This document shows, piece after piece, positions 7,773 through 13,380 of a DNA stretch of 14,682 nt. The first letter of the stretch is position 1; every line of letters starts with the position of its first letter. This stretch comes from JBQCHF01 sp051953655 (GTDB lineage: Bacteria > Actinomycetota > Actinomycetes > Motilibacterales > Motilibacteraceae). The stretch lies in assembly GCA_051953655.1 (NCBI GenBank), contig JBQCIO010000332.1, forward strand, positions 1-14,682, read 5' to 3'. The notes under the pieces were generated by a model. The model saw only the letters and a program-made list of their open reading frames with translations, was not told where the DNA came from and searched no databases. Made by a program: the position numbers and the translations under genes.

Positions 7773-8348
7773 TCAGCCCTTGAGACCGGCGGCGTCGAGC
7801 GCGGACTGCAGGGAGGAGATGTAGCCGCCGCTGGTCACCGTGGCCCCGCTCACCGCGTCGATCTGCGCGCTGGAGGCCTGCACCGCCTCCTGGTTGAGCA
7901 TCGGGATCGCGTAGCTGTTGATGGCGATGTCGCGGCCGTTGTTCTGCGGGAAGACCACCGCCTTGGCGTCGGTCACCTTGCCGCCGGACACCGTGATCTG
8001 CACCTGCACCGGCCCCCACATGGTCTGGGCGACCCCGCCGGTGAAGGTTCCGCTCTTGGCCGTGCCGGACGTCGAGCCGGACGTCGAGCCGGACGTCGAG
8101 CCCGACGACCCGCTGCCGGTGCTTCCGGTCCCCCCGGACGCCGCGGACCCACCGGCGGTGGTGCCGGTCCCCGGTCCGGCCGCCACGACCGACGTGTTCG
8201 GCCCGCCGAGCCCCTGCGTGCTGGTGTGGTAGCCGAACAGCAGCACCAGCGCGGTGACGGTCCCCGCCCCGGCCAGCACGATCCGGCCGGCCCCCGGCTC
8301 GCGCCGGACCGCGCGGCTCGCGCCCTTGGACTCGACGGTGCTCACCAT
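7773..8348 (-). CDS. Membrane-anchored FMN-binding domain protein (FMN_bind)
   Basis: This is a small electron-transfer protein (191 residues). A basic N-terminus (RAVRREP, 12-18) precedes one hydrophobic segment (about 23-39). A long Gly/Ser/Thr linker follows (about 43-100, with repeats of STSG), then a C-terminal FMN_bind domain (about 101-190). The domain ends in the flavinylation motif IDAVSGATVTSGGY (163-176); by comparison with NqrC/RnfG, Thr170 is the expected FMN attachment site. The segment YAIPMLNQEAV (146-156) is also typical. The linker and anchor suggest a flavin head displayed outside the cytoplasmic membrane. The ATG overlaps the stop of the oxidoreductase gene (ATGGTGA), so they are co-translated. 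An alternative start one codon in (GTG at 8345) is possible. Confidence 0.9.
   Translation of the reverse strand: MVSTVESKGASRAVRREPGAGRIVLAGAGTVTALVLLFGYHTSTQGLGGPNTSVVAAGPGTGTTAGGSAASGGTGSTGSGSSGSTSGSTSGSTSGTAKSGTFTGGVAQTMWGPVQVQITVSGGKVTDAKAVVFPQNNGRDIAINSYAIPMLNQEAVQASSAQIDAVSGATVTSGGYISSLQSALDAAGLKG
8068..8103. repeat. 12-bp tandem repeat in the FMN_bind linker
   Basis: Three head-to-tail copies of GACGTCGAGCCG lie at 8068-8079, 8080-8091 and 8092-8103, the last with one mismatch. Read on the minus strand they encode the GSTS repeats of the linker. Copy-number change would alter linker length without breaking frame. Confidence 0.85.
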
Positions 8349-9775
8349 GAGAACCGCTCCTCGTGCAGCTGGGGCTCGGGCACGCCGCAGCCGCGCGCCG
8401 CGGCGAGCACGGCGTCGGACCAGGGCTGCGGTCCGCAGACGTAGACGTCGCGCTCGCGGACGTCGGGGACCAGCCGGCGCAGCGCCTCCTCGTCGCGAAG
8501 GTGGCGCGCGTCGGTCGGCAGCCAGGAGTCGCGCCCGCTCACCCGCGACCCGGGCAGGTGCACGATCCGGGCGCCGGTGGCGCGGGAGATGGCGTCGAGC
8601 TCGCGCAGGAACACCGCGTCCTGCTGGGAGGAGGTGCGGTAGACGAGCACGGCGTCGCGCGCCCGCGGGCCGAGCTCCTCGAGCATCGCCCGCATCGGGG
8701 TGATGCCGACGCCGGAGGCCATGAGCAGCACCTTGTCACGCAGCCGGGTGTCGGCGGTGAGCCGGCCGTAGGGGCCCTCGACGAGCACCCGGGTGCCCCG
8801 CCGCAGGCCGGCCAGGGAGCGGCTGCCGTCGCCCAGGTCCTTCACGGTGATCCGCAGCATGGTCGGGTGCGGGGCTGCCGACAGGCTGTAGGGGTGGCCG
8901 CGGGTCCAGCCCTTGCGGCCGAGGAAGCGCCAGACGAGGAACTGCCCGGCGGCCACCGGGAGCTGGTGCAGGTCGCGCCCGCGCAGGTGGACGGACACCA
9001 CGCCCGGTGCCTCGTGCACCACCTTGTCGACGACGATCGCGTGCCGCCAGGACCGGTAGAGCGGCACGCCGACCCGCCAGACGAGCACCGCCGCGGCCAC
9101 CGCGCCGTAGGCGGTCCACCAGTACAGCCGCGCCCACGGGGTGGCGACGAAGTCGGCCCCGGTCCACAGCTCGTGCGGGATGGACAGGCCGACCCCGAGG
9201 TAGGCGTAGAGGTGCAGCAGGTGCCAGGACTCGTAACGGAGCCTGCGCCGGGCGGCCTTCACCGAGGTGACGACCACCATGACCAGCGCGGCGGTGCCGG
9301 CGGTGGCCAGGAGCATCCCCGGATAGGTCCACACCATGTCCCACGCGGTGCGCAGCACCGAGGACCGGTCCGAGGCGGCGTAGCCGAGCACGATGAGGCC
9401 CAGGTGCGCGAGCAGCAGATTGAACGAGGAGAAGCCGACCAGCCGGTGCAGCCGGGCCAGCTCGTCCTGGCCGTAGGCCCGCTCCAGCCAGGGCACCCGG
9501 GCCATCAGCGCGACCTGGACCAGCAGCAGGTCGGCGGAGAGCAGACCGGCCAGGCGGCCCAGCGTGGTGAGGGCGTCGCCGGGGGTGGTGAAGAGCAGGT
9601 GGATCCCGCCGTGCGCGGCCCACAGCGTGGTGACGACGACCAGGCTCAGCCAGGCCAGCCAGTAGGCGGCGGCGCGCCACCAGGGGGCGGCCGGCCTGGG
9701 CCGGCGCAGTACGGGCTGCGCCGGCCCGCCGGACGGGCGGTGGCTCACGCGGGTCACCGTCGAGTAGGTCACCAT
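8342..9775 (-). CDS. Ferric-reductase-like transmembrane flavocytochrome
   Basis: This is a membrane oxidoreductase (477 residues) that moves electrons from NAD(P)H through FAD to membrane heme. The N-terminal half has about six helices (roughly 36-54, 73-93, 110-131, 151-170, 184-203, 214-237). Histidines suited to heme ligation are 110 and 124 (LHRLVGFSSFNLLLAHLG) and 185, 188 and 201 (WHLLHLY...PHEL). The C-terminal half is a ferredoxin-reductase module: FAD motif RGHPYSLS (292-299), GPYG (334-337), nucleotide motif SGVGITP (354-360), VYVCGP (444-449) and the terminal ERFSW. I start at the ATG at 9775 because AGGTGG lies ten bases upstream. A further in-frame ATG (MNGRSG...) sits inside the upstream inverted repeat and lacks a clear site. 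It heads an operon with FMN_bind and ApbE genes, so the natural acceptor is probably the FMN protein, then metal or another external acceptor. Confidence 0.9.
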   Translation of the reverse strand: MVTYSTVTRVSHRPSGGPAQPVLRRPRPAAPWWRAAAYWLAWLSLVVVTTLWAAHGGIHLLFTTPGDALTTLGRLAGLLSADLLLVQVALMARVPWLERAYGQDELARLHRLVGFSSFNLLLAHLGLIVLGYAASDRSSVLRTAWDMVWTYPGMLLATAGTAALVMVVVTSVKAARRRLRYESWHLLHLYAYLGVGLSIPHELWTGADFVATPWARLYWWTAYGAVAAAVLVWRVGVPLYRSWRHAIVVDKVVHEAPGVVSVHLRGRDLHQLPVAAGQFLVWRFLGRKGWTRGHPYSLSAAPHPTMLRITVKDLGDGSRSLAGLRRGTRVLVEGPYGRLTADTRLRDKVLLMASGVGITPMRAMLEELGPRARDAVLVYRTSSQQDAVFLRELDAISRATGARIVHLPGSRVSGRDSWLPTDARHLRDEEALRRLVPDVRERDVYVCGPQPWSDAVLAAARGCGVPEPQLHEERFSW

Positions 9776-9806
9776 CTGCCGGTCGCCACCTGATCCGCTC
9801 CTCCCG

Positions 9807-9838
9807 TTCATGCCGCAGGCAGGGGCCGACGGCATGAA
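9807..9838. promoter_or_regulatory. 9-bp inverted repeat upstream of the redox operon
   Basis: TTCATGCCG (9807-9815) and CGGCATGAA (9830-9838) are perfect inverted repeats with a 14-base spacer. The nearer arm is about 30 bases before the oxidoreductase ATG. It could be a regulator's operator or a leader hairpin in the minus-strand transcript. Confidence 0.5.
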
Positions 9839-9857
9839 GGGACTCTCGCCGCCGGCG

Positions 9858-9901
9858 CTGAACCGGCCCTGAAGCGATCCTGTGAGCAGGCTGGGAAGGC
9901 C
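9858..9901. promoter_or_regulatory. Four 11-bp phased direct repeats, possible response-regulator site
   Basis: Starting at 9858, 9869, 9880 and 9891 the sequence restarts with CTG: CTGAACCGGCC, CTGAAGCGATC, CTGTGAGCAGG, CTGGGAAGGCC. An 11-bp period of short direct repeats is the usual architecture for OmpR/PhoB-family response regulators. It lies between two divergent genes. No such regulator is encoded in the window, and only the CTG cores are well conserved. Confidence 0.35.
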
Positions 9902-9998
9902 TCCCCGCGCCCGGCTGCTCCCGTCGGGCAGCGCCCGCCGCCCGGGTCGCGACGGCAGGTGCGACGACGAGCCCGGGCGGCGGACGCACCATGGACCG

Positions 9999-11021
9999 GT
10001 GAGCCGCCCCACCCGGAGTCCGGTCGAGTGGAGCCGGCGAGCCTTCCTCGTCGCCTCCACCGCTGTGGTCTCCGCCGCCTGCTCCGGCCCGGCTGCCTCC
10101 GGCGGCGGCTCCGCTCCGACGCCCAGCGGGGCCAGCGAGGCCACGGCGACCCTCCCTGGATCCCCGTCGGCGCGGGCGTCGACCCCGTCGCCCCCGCTCC
10201 CGCCGGCCAGGCCCTGGCGAGCCGGCCCCGGCGAGGTGCGGCCCGAGGTGAAGCGCACCGCGACCGCACTGCTGGAGGCGCTGGGCACCTGGCAGCGCGA
10301 CGAGGGGAGCCCTCCGGCGGCACGGCGGCGAGCCGGCGGGCTGGGCGCCGACCCCGCGCTGGCCGGCCAGGTGGCCGATGCGCTGCTGGGCCCGGAGAGC
10401 GCGGCAGTGCTGCGCGTCGTCGACGCGCAGTACGGCGGCATCCTCTCCGACGCCGCGAGCGTGCTCTGCGTGGTCGAGCAGTGGCGGTCCGACGGCACCG
10501 GCGTGCGCCACGGCGGCACGACGGTGGACGTGCGCCTGGTGCGCCGGGAGGCGCGCTGGCGGGTCACCTCACTACGACCCGCTCAGCCGGCGCCGGCTGC
10601 CAGGAGCTCCGGCGCCGCCGCCCGGGCCGTCCTCGCCGAACCGCGCATCCACCTGCCCTTCGCCGCGCGCTCCGACGTCGCGTCGGGGACGGTGCACGAG
10701 AGCGTGCTCACCGCTCTGCTCGGCCTGTCGCGGGCGTACGTGCTCGACGTCAGCGTCCTGCGCTCGGGCCACCCGATCGACGTCTTCGGCACCGCACGCC
10801 CCAGCGACCACCCGCGCGGTCGCGCCGCGGACATCTGGGCCTTCGACGGGCGGCCGGTGGTCGATCCACGGAACCGTCCGCTCGTCGTGGAGGCGATGCG
10901 CCGGGCCAAGGGGCTCGGGCCCTATCAGGTGGGCGGGCCGGTCGACCTCGACGGCAGCGGCACCGGCTTCTTCAGCGACGCGACCCACCAGGACCACGTG
11001 CACCTCGGCTTCCGCGGCTGA
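9999..11021 (+). CDS. Putative Tat-exported lipoprotein with M15-like peptidase domain
   Basis: This is a 340-residue exported protein. I chose the GTG at 9999 because it gives a compact signal sequence: WSRRAFLVASTAVVSAACSG has a twin-arginine pair (13-14), a hydrophobic stretch and a candidate lipid-modified Cys28. A Ser/Pro/Ala-rich tether follows to about residue 78. The middle (about 80-195, ending VDVRLVRREARWRVTSLRP) resembles an NTF2-like accessory fold. The C-terminal part carries SDHPRGRAADIW (269-280) and THQDHVHLGF (329-338). These match the zinc-binding pattern of M15-type D,D-carboxypeptidase/endolysin-like domains, with likely ligands His271, Asp278 and one of His333/335. A role in cell-wall trimming or sensing is inferred. 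It is divergent from the redox operon. The ribosome binding site is weak. An in-frame GTG at 9882 is a less likely start. Confidence 0.72.
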   Translation: MSRPTRSPVEWSRRAFLVASTAVVSAACSGPAASGGGSAPTPSGASEATATLPGSPSARASTPSPPLPPARPWRAGPGEVRPEVKRTATALLEALGTWQRDEGSPPAARRRAGGLGADPALAGQVADALLGPESAAVLRVVDAQYGGILSDAASVLCVVEQWRSDGTGVRHGGTTVDVRLVRREARWRVTSLRPAQPAPAARSSGAAARAVLAEPRIHLPFAARSDVASGTVHESVLTALLGLSRAYVLDVSVLRSGHPIDVFGTARPSDHPRGRAADIWAFDGRPVVDPRNRPLVVEAMRRAKGLGPYQVGGPVDLDGSGTGFFSDATHQDHVHLGFRG

Positions 11022-11030
11022 CCCGACGCC

Positions 11031-11044
11031 CCCGCCCAGGCGGG
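11031..11044 (+). terminator. Possible terminator hairpin after the M15-like gene
   Basis: CCCGC-CCAG-GCGGG is a 5-bp GC stem with a 4-base loop beginning ten bases after the stop codon. There is no T run, and the next gene starts only 62 bases further on, so it may not fully stop transcription. Confidence 0.3.
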
Positions 11045-11106
11045 CCGGTGCCCGGTCTGGCAGGGTTCGAGCGAGGGGGTCGTTGCGGACGGACGGAGGC
11101 GGACAC

Positions 11107-12081
11107 GTGGAGTACGTGAAGCTCGGCAGCACGGGCCTGGAGGTCTCGAAGCTCTGCCTGGGGTGCATGAGCTACGGCGAACCGGCGCGGGGCAACCACG
11201 AGTGGTCCCTGCCGGAGGACGAGAGCCGGCCGTTCATCCAGCGCGCCCTGGAGCTGGGTGTCACCTTCTTCGACACCGCCAACGTCTACTCCCACGGCTC
11301 CAGCGAGGAGATCGTCGGCAAGGCGCTGCGCGACATGGTCCCCCGTGAGGAGGCCGTGATCGCCACCAAGGTGCACGGGAAGATGGGGAAGTTCCCCAAC
11401 GGCGGCGGCCTGTCCCGCAAGGCCATCATGTGGCAGATCGACGAGAGCCTGCGCCGGCTCGGCACCGACTACGTCGACCTCTACCAGATCCACCGGTGGG
11501 ACCCGACGACGCCGATCGAGGAGACGCTCGAGGCGCTGCACGACGTCGTCAAGGCCGGCAAGGCGCGCTACATCGGCGCGTCCTCCATGCACTCCTGGCA
11601 GTTCGCGAAGGCGCTCTACACCTCGGACCTGAACGGCTGGACCCGCTTCGTCTCCATGCAGAACCACTACAACCTGATCTACCGCGAGGAGGAGCGGGAG
11701 ATGCTCCCCCTCTGCGCGGACCAGGGCATCGCGGTGCTGCCGTGGAGCCCGCTGGCGCGGGGCAAGCTCACCCGGACGTGGGACGAGAGCACCAAGCGCT
11801 CGGAGACCGACCAGTTCGGCAAGACCCTCTACGACACTGCCGAGAGCGACCGGGTGGTCGTCGACCGGGTCGGCGAGGTCGCCGAGCAGCGTGGCGTGCC
11901 GCGCGCCCAGGTGGCGCTGGCCTGGATGTACGGCAAGGACGTCGTGACCTCGCCGATCGTCGGGGCCACCAAGCCGCACCACCTCGAGGACGCCGTCGCG
12001 GCGCTGGACCTCCAGCTCTCCGACGAGGAGGTCGCGCTGCTCGAGGAGCCCTACGTGCCGCACCAGGTCGCGGGGTTCTAG
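11107..12081 (+). CDS. Aldo/keto reductase
   Basis: This is a cytoplasmic NADPH-dependent oxidoreductase of the aldo/keto reductase superfamily (324 residues, normal length), reducing aldehydes or ketones of unknown identity. The GTG start has GGAGG seven bases upstream. The (beta/alpha)8 barrel catalytic tetrad is complete: Asp56 and Tyr61 (FFDTANVYSHGSSEE), Lys88 (VIATKVHG) and His129 (DLYQIHRWD). The family strand KLGSTGLEVSKLCLGCMSYG opens the protein. Cofactor-binding elements follow in SPLARGKLTR and near the C-terminus (SPIVGATKPHHLEDAV). Overall it looks like the YghZ/Tas-like branch of AKRs often described as general or stress-related reductases. It stands in line with its neighbours but has its own spacer on both sides, so operon membership is uncertain. 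Confidence 0.93.
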   Translation: MEYVKLGSTGLEVSKLCLGCMSYGEPARGNHEWSLPEDESRPFIQRALELGVTFFDTANVYSHGSSEEIVGKALRDMVPREEAVIATKVHGKMGKFPNGGGLSRKAIMWQIDESLRRLGTDYVDLYQIHRWDPTTPIEETLEALHDVVKAGKARYIGASSMHSWQFAKALYTSDLNGWTRFVSMQNHYNLIYREEEREMLPLCADQGIAVLPWSPLARGKLTRTWDESTKRSETDQFGKTLYDTAESDRVVVDRVGEVAEQRGVPRAQVALAWMYGKDVVTSPIVGATKPHHLEDAVAALDLQLSDEEVALLEEPYVPHQVAGF

Positions 12082-12117
12082 GACTTCTCTCGCGATTCGC
12101 GCCGCTCCCCGCCCGCT

Positions 12118-12142
12118 CCGGTCCTACTGTGCGTAGGTCCGG
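12118..12142 (+). terminator. Hairpin terminator after the aldo/keto reductase
   Basis: CCGGTCCTAC (12118-12127) pairs with GTAGGTCCGG (12133-12142) around the loop TGTGC. That is nine pairs with one T-T mismatch, 37 bases past the stop. It lacks a T run but is the strongest simple hairpin in this spacer and separates the reductase from the next gene. Confidence 0.5.
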
Positions 12143-12233
12143 TCGGTGCTCACCTCCGGTGCTGCACCTGCCGAGAACGGGTAGACACCCTGCCCCGGGT
12201 CAGGTCGGGCGGGGAGCATCGCAGGAGGTGCCG

Positions 12234-12776
12234 ATGGCGGGCATCAGGGTCGTCCCCCAGCACGACGGCGTGCGGCTGCGCGGGTTCTCCGTGCTCGGTC
12301 GCGCCCCCGAGGACACCGTCGAGTGGGCGCACATCCTGCTCGCGATGGTCCACCAGGTGGCGCTGCACCCGGTGGTCCTGTCCTCCTCGGCGGTCTTCGT
12401 GGCCGTCGACGTGCCGGCCGACGAGCGCCCGCCCGCCGACGACGCCGACCACGCGCTGCTGGTGCGCGTCGCCCTGCTCGGCCCGGTGGCCGGCCCCGAG
12501 GCGCCGGTGGCCGGCTCGATCGGTGCGCTGGACCCGGTGGGCCTGGCCGTCGTGCACCCGCTCGGCGCCGCCCGGTCCTCCCGCGCCGACACCGAGGCCC
12601 CGGTGGCCGCCGGCTGCCTGCTCCTGCCCGGCGTCCCCCAGGTCGGCCTGGACCACCGCGCGGCCTGGGCCGAGGTCCGCGACGACGGCGAGCTGGCCCA
12701 CATCGGCTCCAGCGCCCACGCCGACGTCGCCCGCGACCCCGACGTCGCCGTGCTCGCCACGCTGCTCGCCGCCTGA
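12234..12776 (+). CDS. Hypothetical protein, no recognised domain
   Basis: I do not recognise this 180-residue protein. The start is well supported: ATG at 12234 with a near-perfect AGGAGG five bases upstream, and codon use matches the neighbours. It has no signal peptide or membrane helix. The first third is mixed (RVVPQHDGVRLRGFSVLGRAPEDTVEW begins at about residue 5), followed by hydrophobic Ala/Val-rich strands alternating with acidic stretches (PADERPPADDADH, about 62-74). This suggests a small soluble alpha/beta fold. The last part has histidines and acidic residues (VGLDHRAAWAEVRDDGELAHIG). It probably has its own promoter, since a hairpin lies between it and the aldo/keto reductase. 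Whether it is lineage-restricted cannot be told here. Confidence 0.75.
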   Translation: MAGIRVVPQHDGVRLRGFSVLGRAPEDTVEWAHILLAMVHQVALHPVVLSSSAVFVAVDVPADERPPADDADHALLVRVALLGPVAGPEAPVAGSIGALDPVGLAVVHPLGAARSSRADTEAPVAAGCLLLPGVPQVGLDHRAAWAEVRDDGELAHIGSSAHADVARDPDVAVLATLLAA

Positions 12777-12799
12777 GGCCACACCCCCGGGGCCCGACC

Positions 12800-12827
12800 G
12801 GAACGATCACGTGAGCGTGATCCTTCC
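12800..12827. terminator. Hairpin between convergent genes, likely bidirectional terminator
   Basis: GGAA-C-GATCACG (12800-12811) pairs with CGTGATC-C-TTCC (12816-12827) around the loop TGAG. This makes eleven pairs with one C-C mismatch. It lies 23 bases after the hypothetical gene's stop and downstream of the minus-strand regulator, so it could serve both. Confidence 0.55.
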
Positions 12828-12849
12828 CTGCTTCCCGCGACAGATCTGG
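12800..12849. repeat. Dispersed intergenic element, copy B
   Basis: This is the second copy of the 50-base element at 6764, ungapped, with the shared 12-mer GGAACGATCACG at its left end. Like copy A it lies just downstream of a plus-strand stop at a convergent junction. The internal sequence is diverged but the hairpin is kept. Confidence 0.5.
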
Positions 12850-12867
12850 AGCGGTAAGCATGGAACT

Positions 12868-12939
12868 GCCGCGGGGAGTACCGCGGGGAGTACCGAGGTG
12901 AGCGCCGAGGTGAGTGCCGAGGTGAGTGCCGAGGTGATC
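12868..12939. repeat. 12-bp tandem repeat, six units
   Basis: Six head-to-tail 12-base units lie at 12868, 12880, 12892, 12904, 12916 and 12928. The first two are of the form CCGCGGGGAGT and the last four of the form GCCGAGGTGAGT; units 4 and 5 are identical. The array stops two bases before the regulator's stop codon on the opposite strand. Copy number may vary between strains. Confidence 0.85.
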
Positions 12940-12941
12940 CG

Positions 12942-13289
12942 CTAGCTCGTGGGCCGGAACAGCGCCAGCAGCTCGCCGACGTCGTGGCCGGCCTCGGCGG
13001 GGTGACGGAACGGCCGGTCCGGGTGGATGACGTAGGTGTTGCGCCGGCCCTCGCGCTGCTTGGTCACGTAGCCGGCGTCCTCGAGGTCGTGGACGATCGA
13101 CTGCGCCGCGCGCTCGGTGATGCCGGCGCGCTCGGCGAGGTCGCGCAGCCTGGCCTCCGGGTTGCGCGCGATGAGCAGCAGCAGCCGGCCGTGGTTGGTC
13201 AGCAGCGTCCAGCCGCGCGCCCCGGAGGCGCCGGCCTCCACGGGCGGCGGCACCTGGACGTCGTCGTCCGCCCCGTCGGCCCCGCTCAT
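12942..13289 (-). CDS. Winged helix-turn-helix (MarR-like) transcriptional regulator
   Basis: This is a small DNA-binding protein (115 residues). After an acidic, Pro/Ala-rich N-terminus (1-24) comes a winged-helix domain. It contains GWTLLTNHGRLLLLIARNPE (26-45), the helix-turn-helix ARLRDLAERAGITERAAQSI (46-65) and VHDLEDAGYVTKQREGRRN (66-84), whose last part forms the wing. The recognition helix lies around residues 57-70. It has no recognisable ligand domain. The start ATG at 13289 has AGGA eight bases upstream. It is divergent from the membrane-protein gene at 13380 across a 90-base spacer holding an inverted repeat, so it probably controls that gene and itself. MarR versus ArsR-type assignment is uncertain; the short domain fits generic winged-helix proteins. 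Confidence 0.85.
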   Translation of the reverse strand: MSGADGADDDVQVPPPVEAGASGARGWTLLTNHGRLLLLIARNPEARLRDLAERAGITERAAQSIVHDLEDAGYVTKQREGRRNTYVIHPDRPFRHPAEAGHDVGELLALFRPTS

Positions 13290-13331
13290 GCGCCCATCCT
13301 GCCCGACTCTCGCGCCCGCATCCTGAGATCA

Positions 13332-13366
13332 CCGGAGGCTCGAGTAGTCCGGAATCAGATTTCCGG
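13332..13366. promoter_or_regulatory. Candidate operator: repeated CCGGA half-sites
   Basis: CCGGAA (13349-13354) and TTCCGG (13361-13366) form a perfect 6-bp inverted repeat with a 6-base spacer. A further CCGGA lies at 13332-13336, facing the TCCGG at 13348-13352. It sits between the divergent regulator and membrane-protein genes, immediately before the latter's -10 element. That placement suits repression by the local winged-helix protein. Confidence 0.5.
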
Positions 13367-13380
13367 TATTGTTCTGCCCA
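13367..13380 (+). promoter_or_regulatory. Putative -10 box for a leaderless transcript
   Basis: TATTGT (13367-13372) fits the actinobacterial TAnnnT -10 pattern. It lies seven bases before the ATG at 13380, so transcription would begin at or next to the start codon. No ribosome binding site is present before that ATG, which fits a leaderless mRNA. A clear -35 is not visible. Confidence 0.45.

Noticed and set aside
8342..10567. A 741-codon open frame extending the flavocytochrome far upstream on the minus strand
   Set aside because: The added ~264 residues are low-complexity Arg/Ser/Pro, cover the intergenic region and run antisense to the lipoprotein gene. Homology starts only near the ATG at 9775.
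9999..11021. Considered as the missing substrate-binding lipoprotein of the ABC importer
   Set aside because: It is far from the operon, too short for a peptide-binding protein (about 500 residues) and has M15-like metal motifs instead.
12158..12184. SigF-like promoter (GGTGCT, 15-base gap, GGGTAG) before the hypothetical gene
   Set aside because: The -10 resembles GGGTA but the -35 is a poor match to GTTT. Too weak to list as a feature.
12868..12939. Tandem repeat considered as a CRISPR array
   Set aside because: Units are 12 bases and contiguous with no spacers.
12811..12945. Possible 44-codon GTG-start small gene reading through element copy B and the tandem repeat
   Set aside because: It has no ribosome binding site, a GTG inside the hairpin and a C-terminal half of simple repeats. 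Kept only as a finding because of the similarity to copy A.
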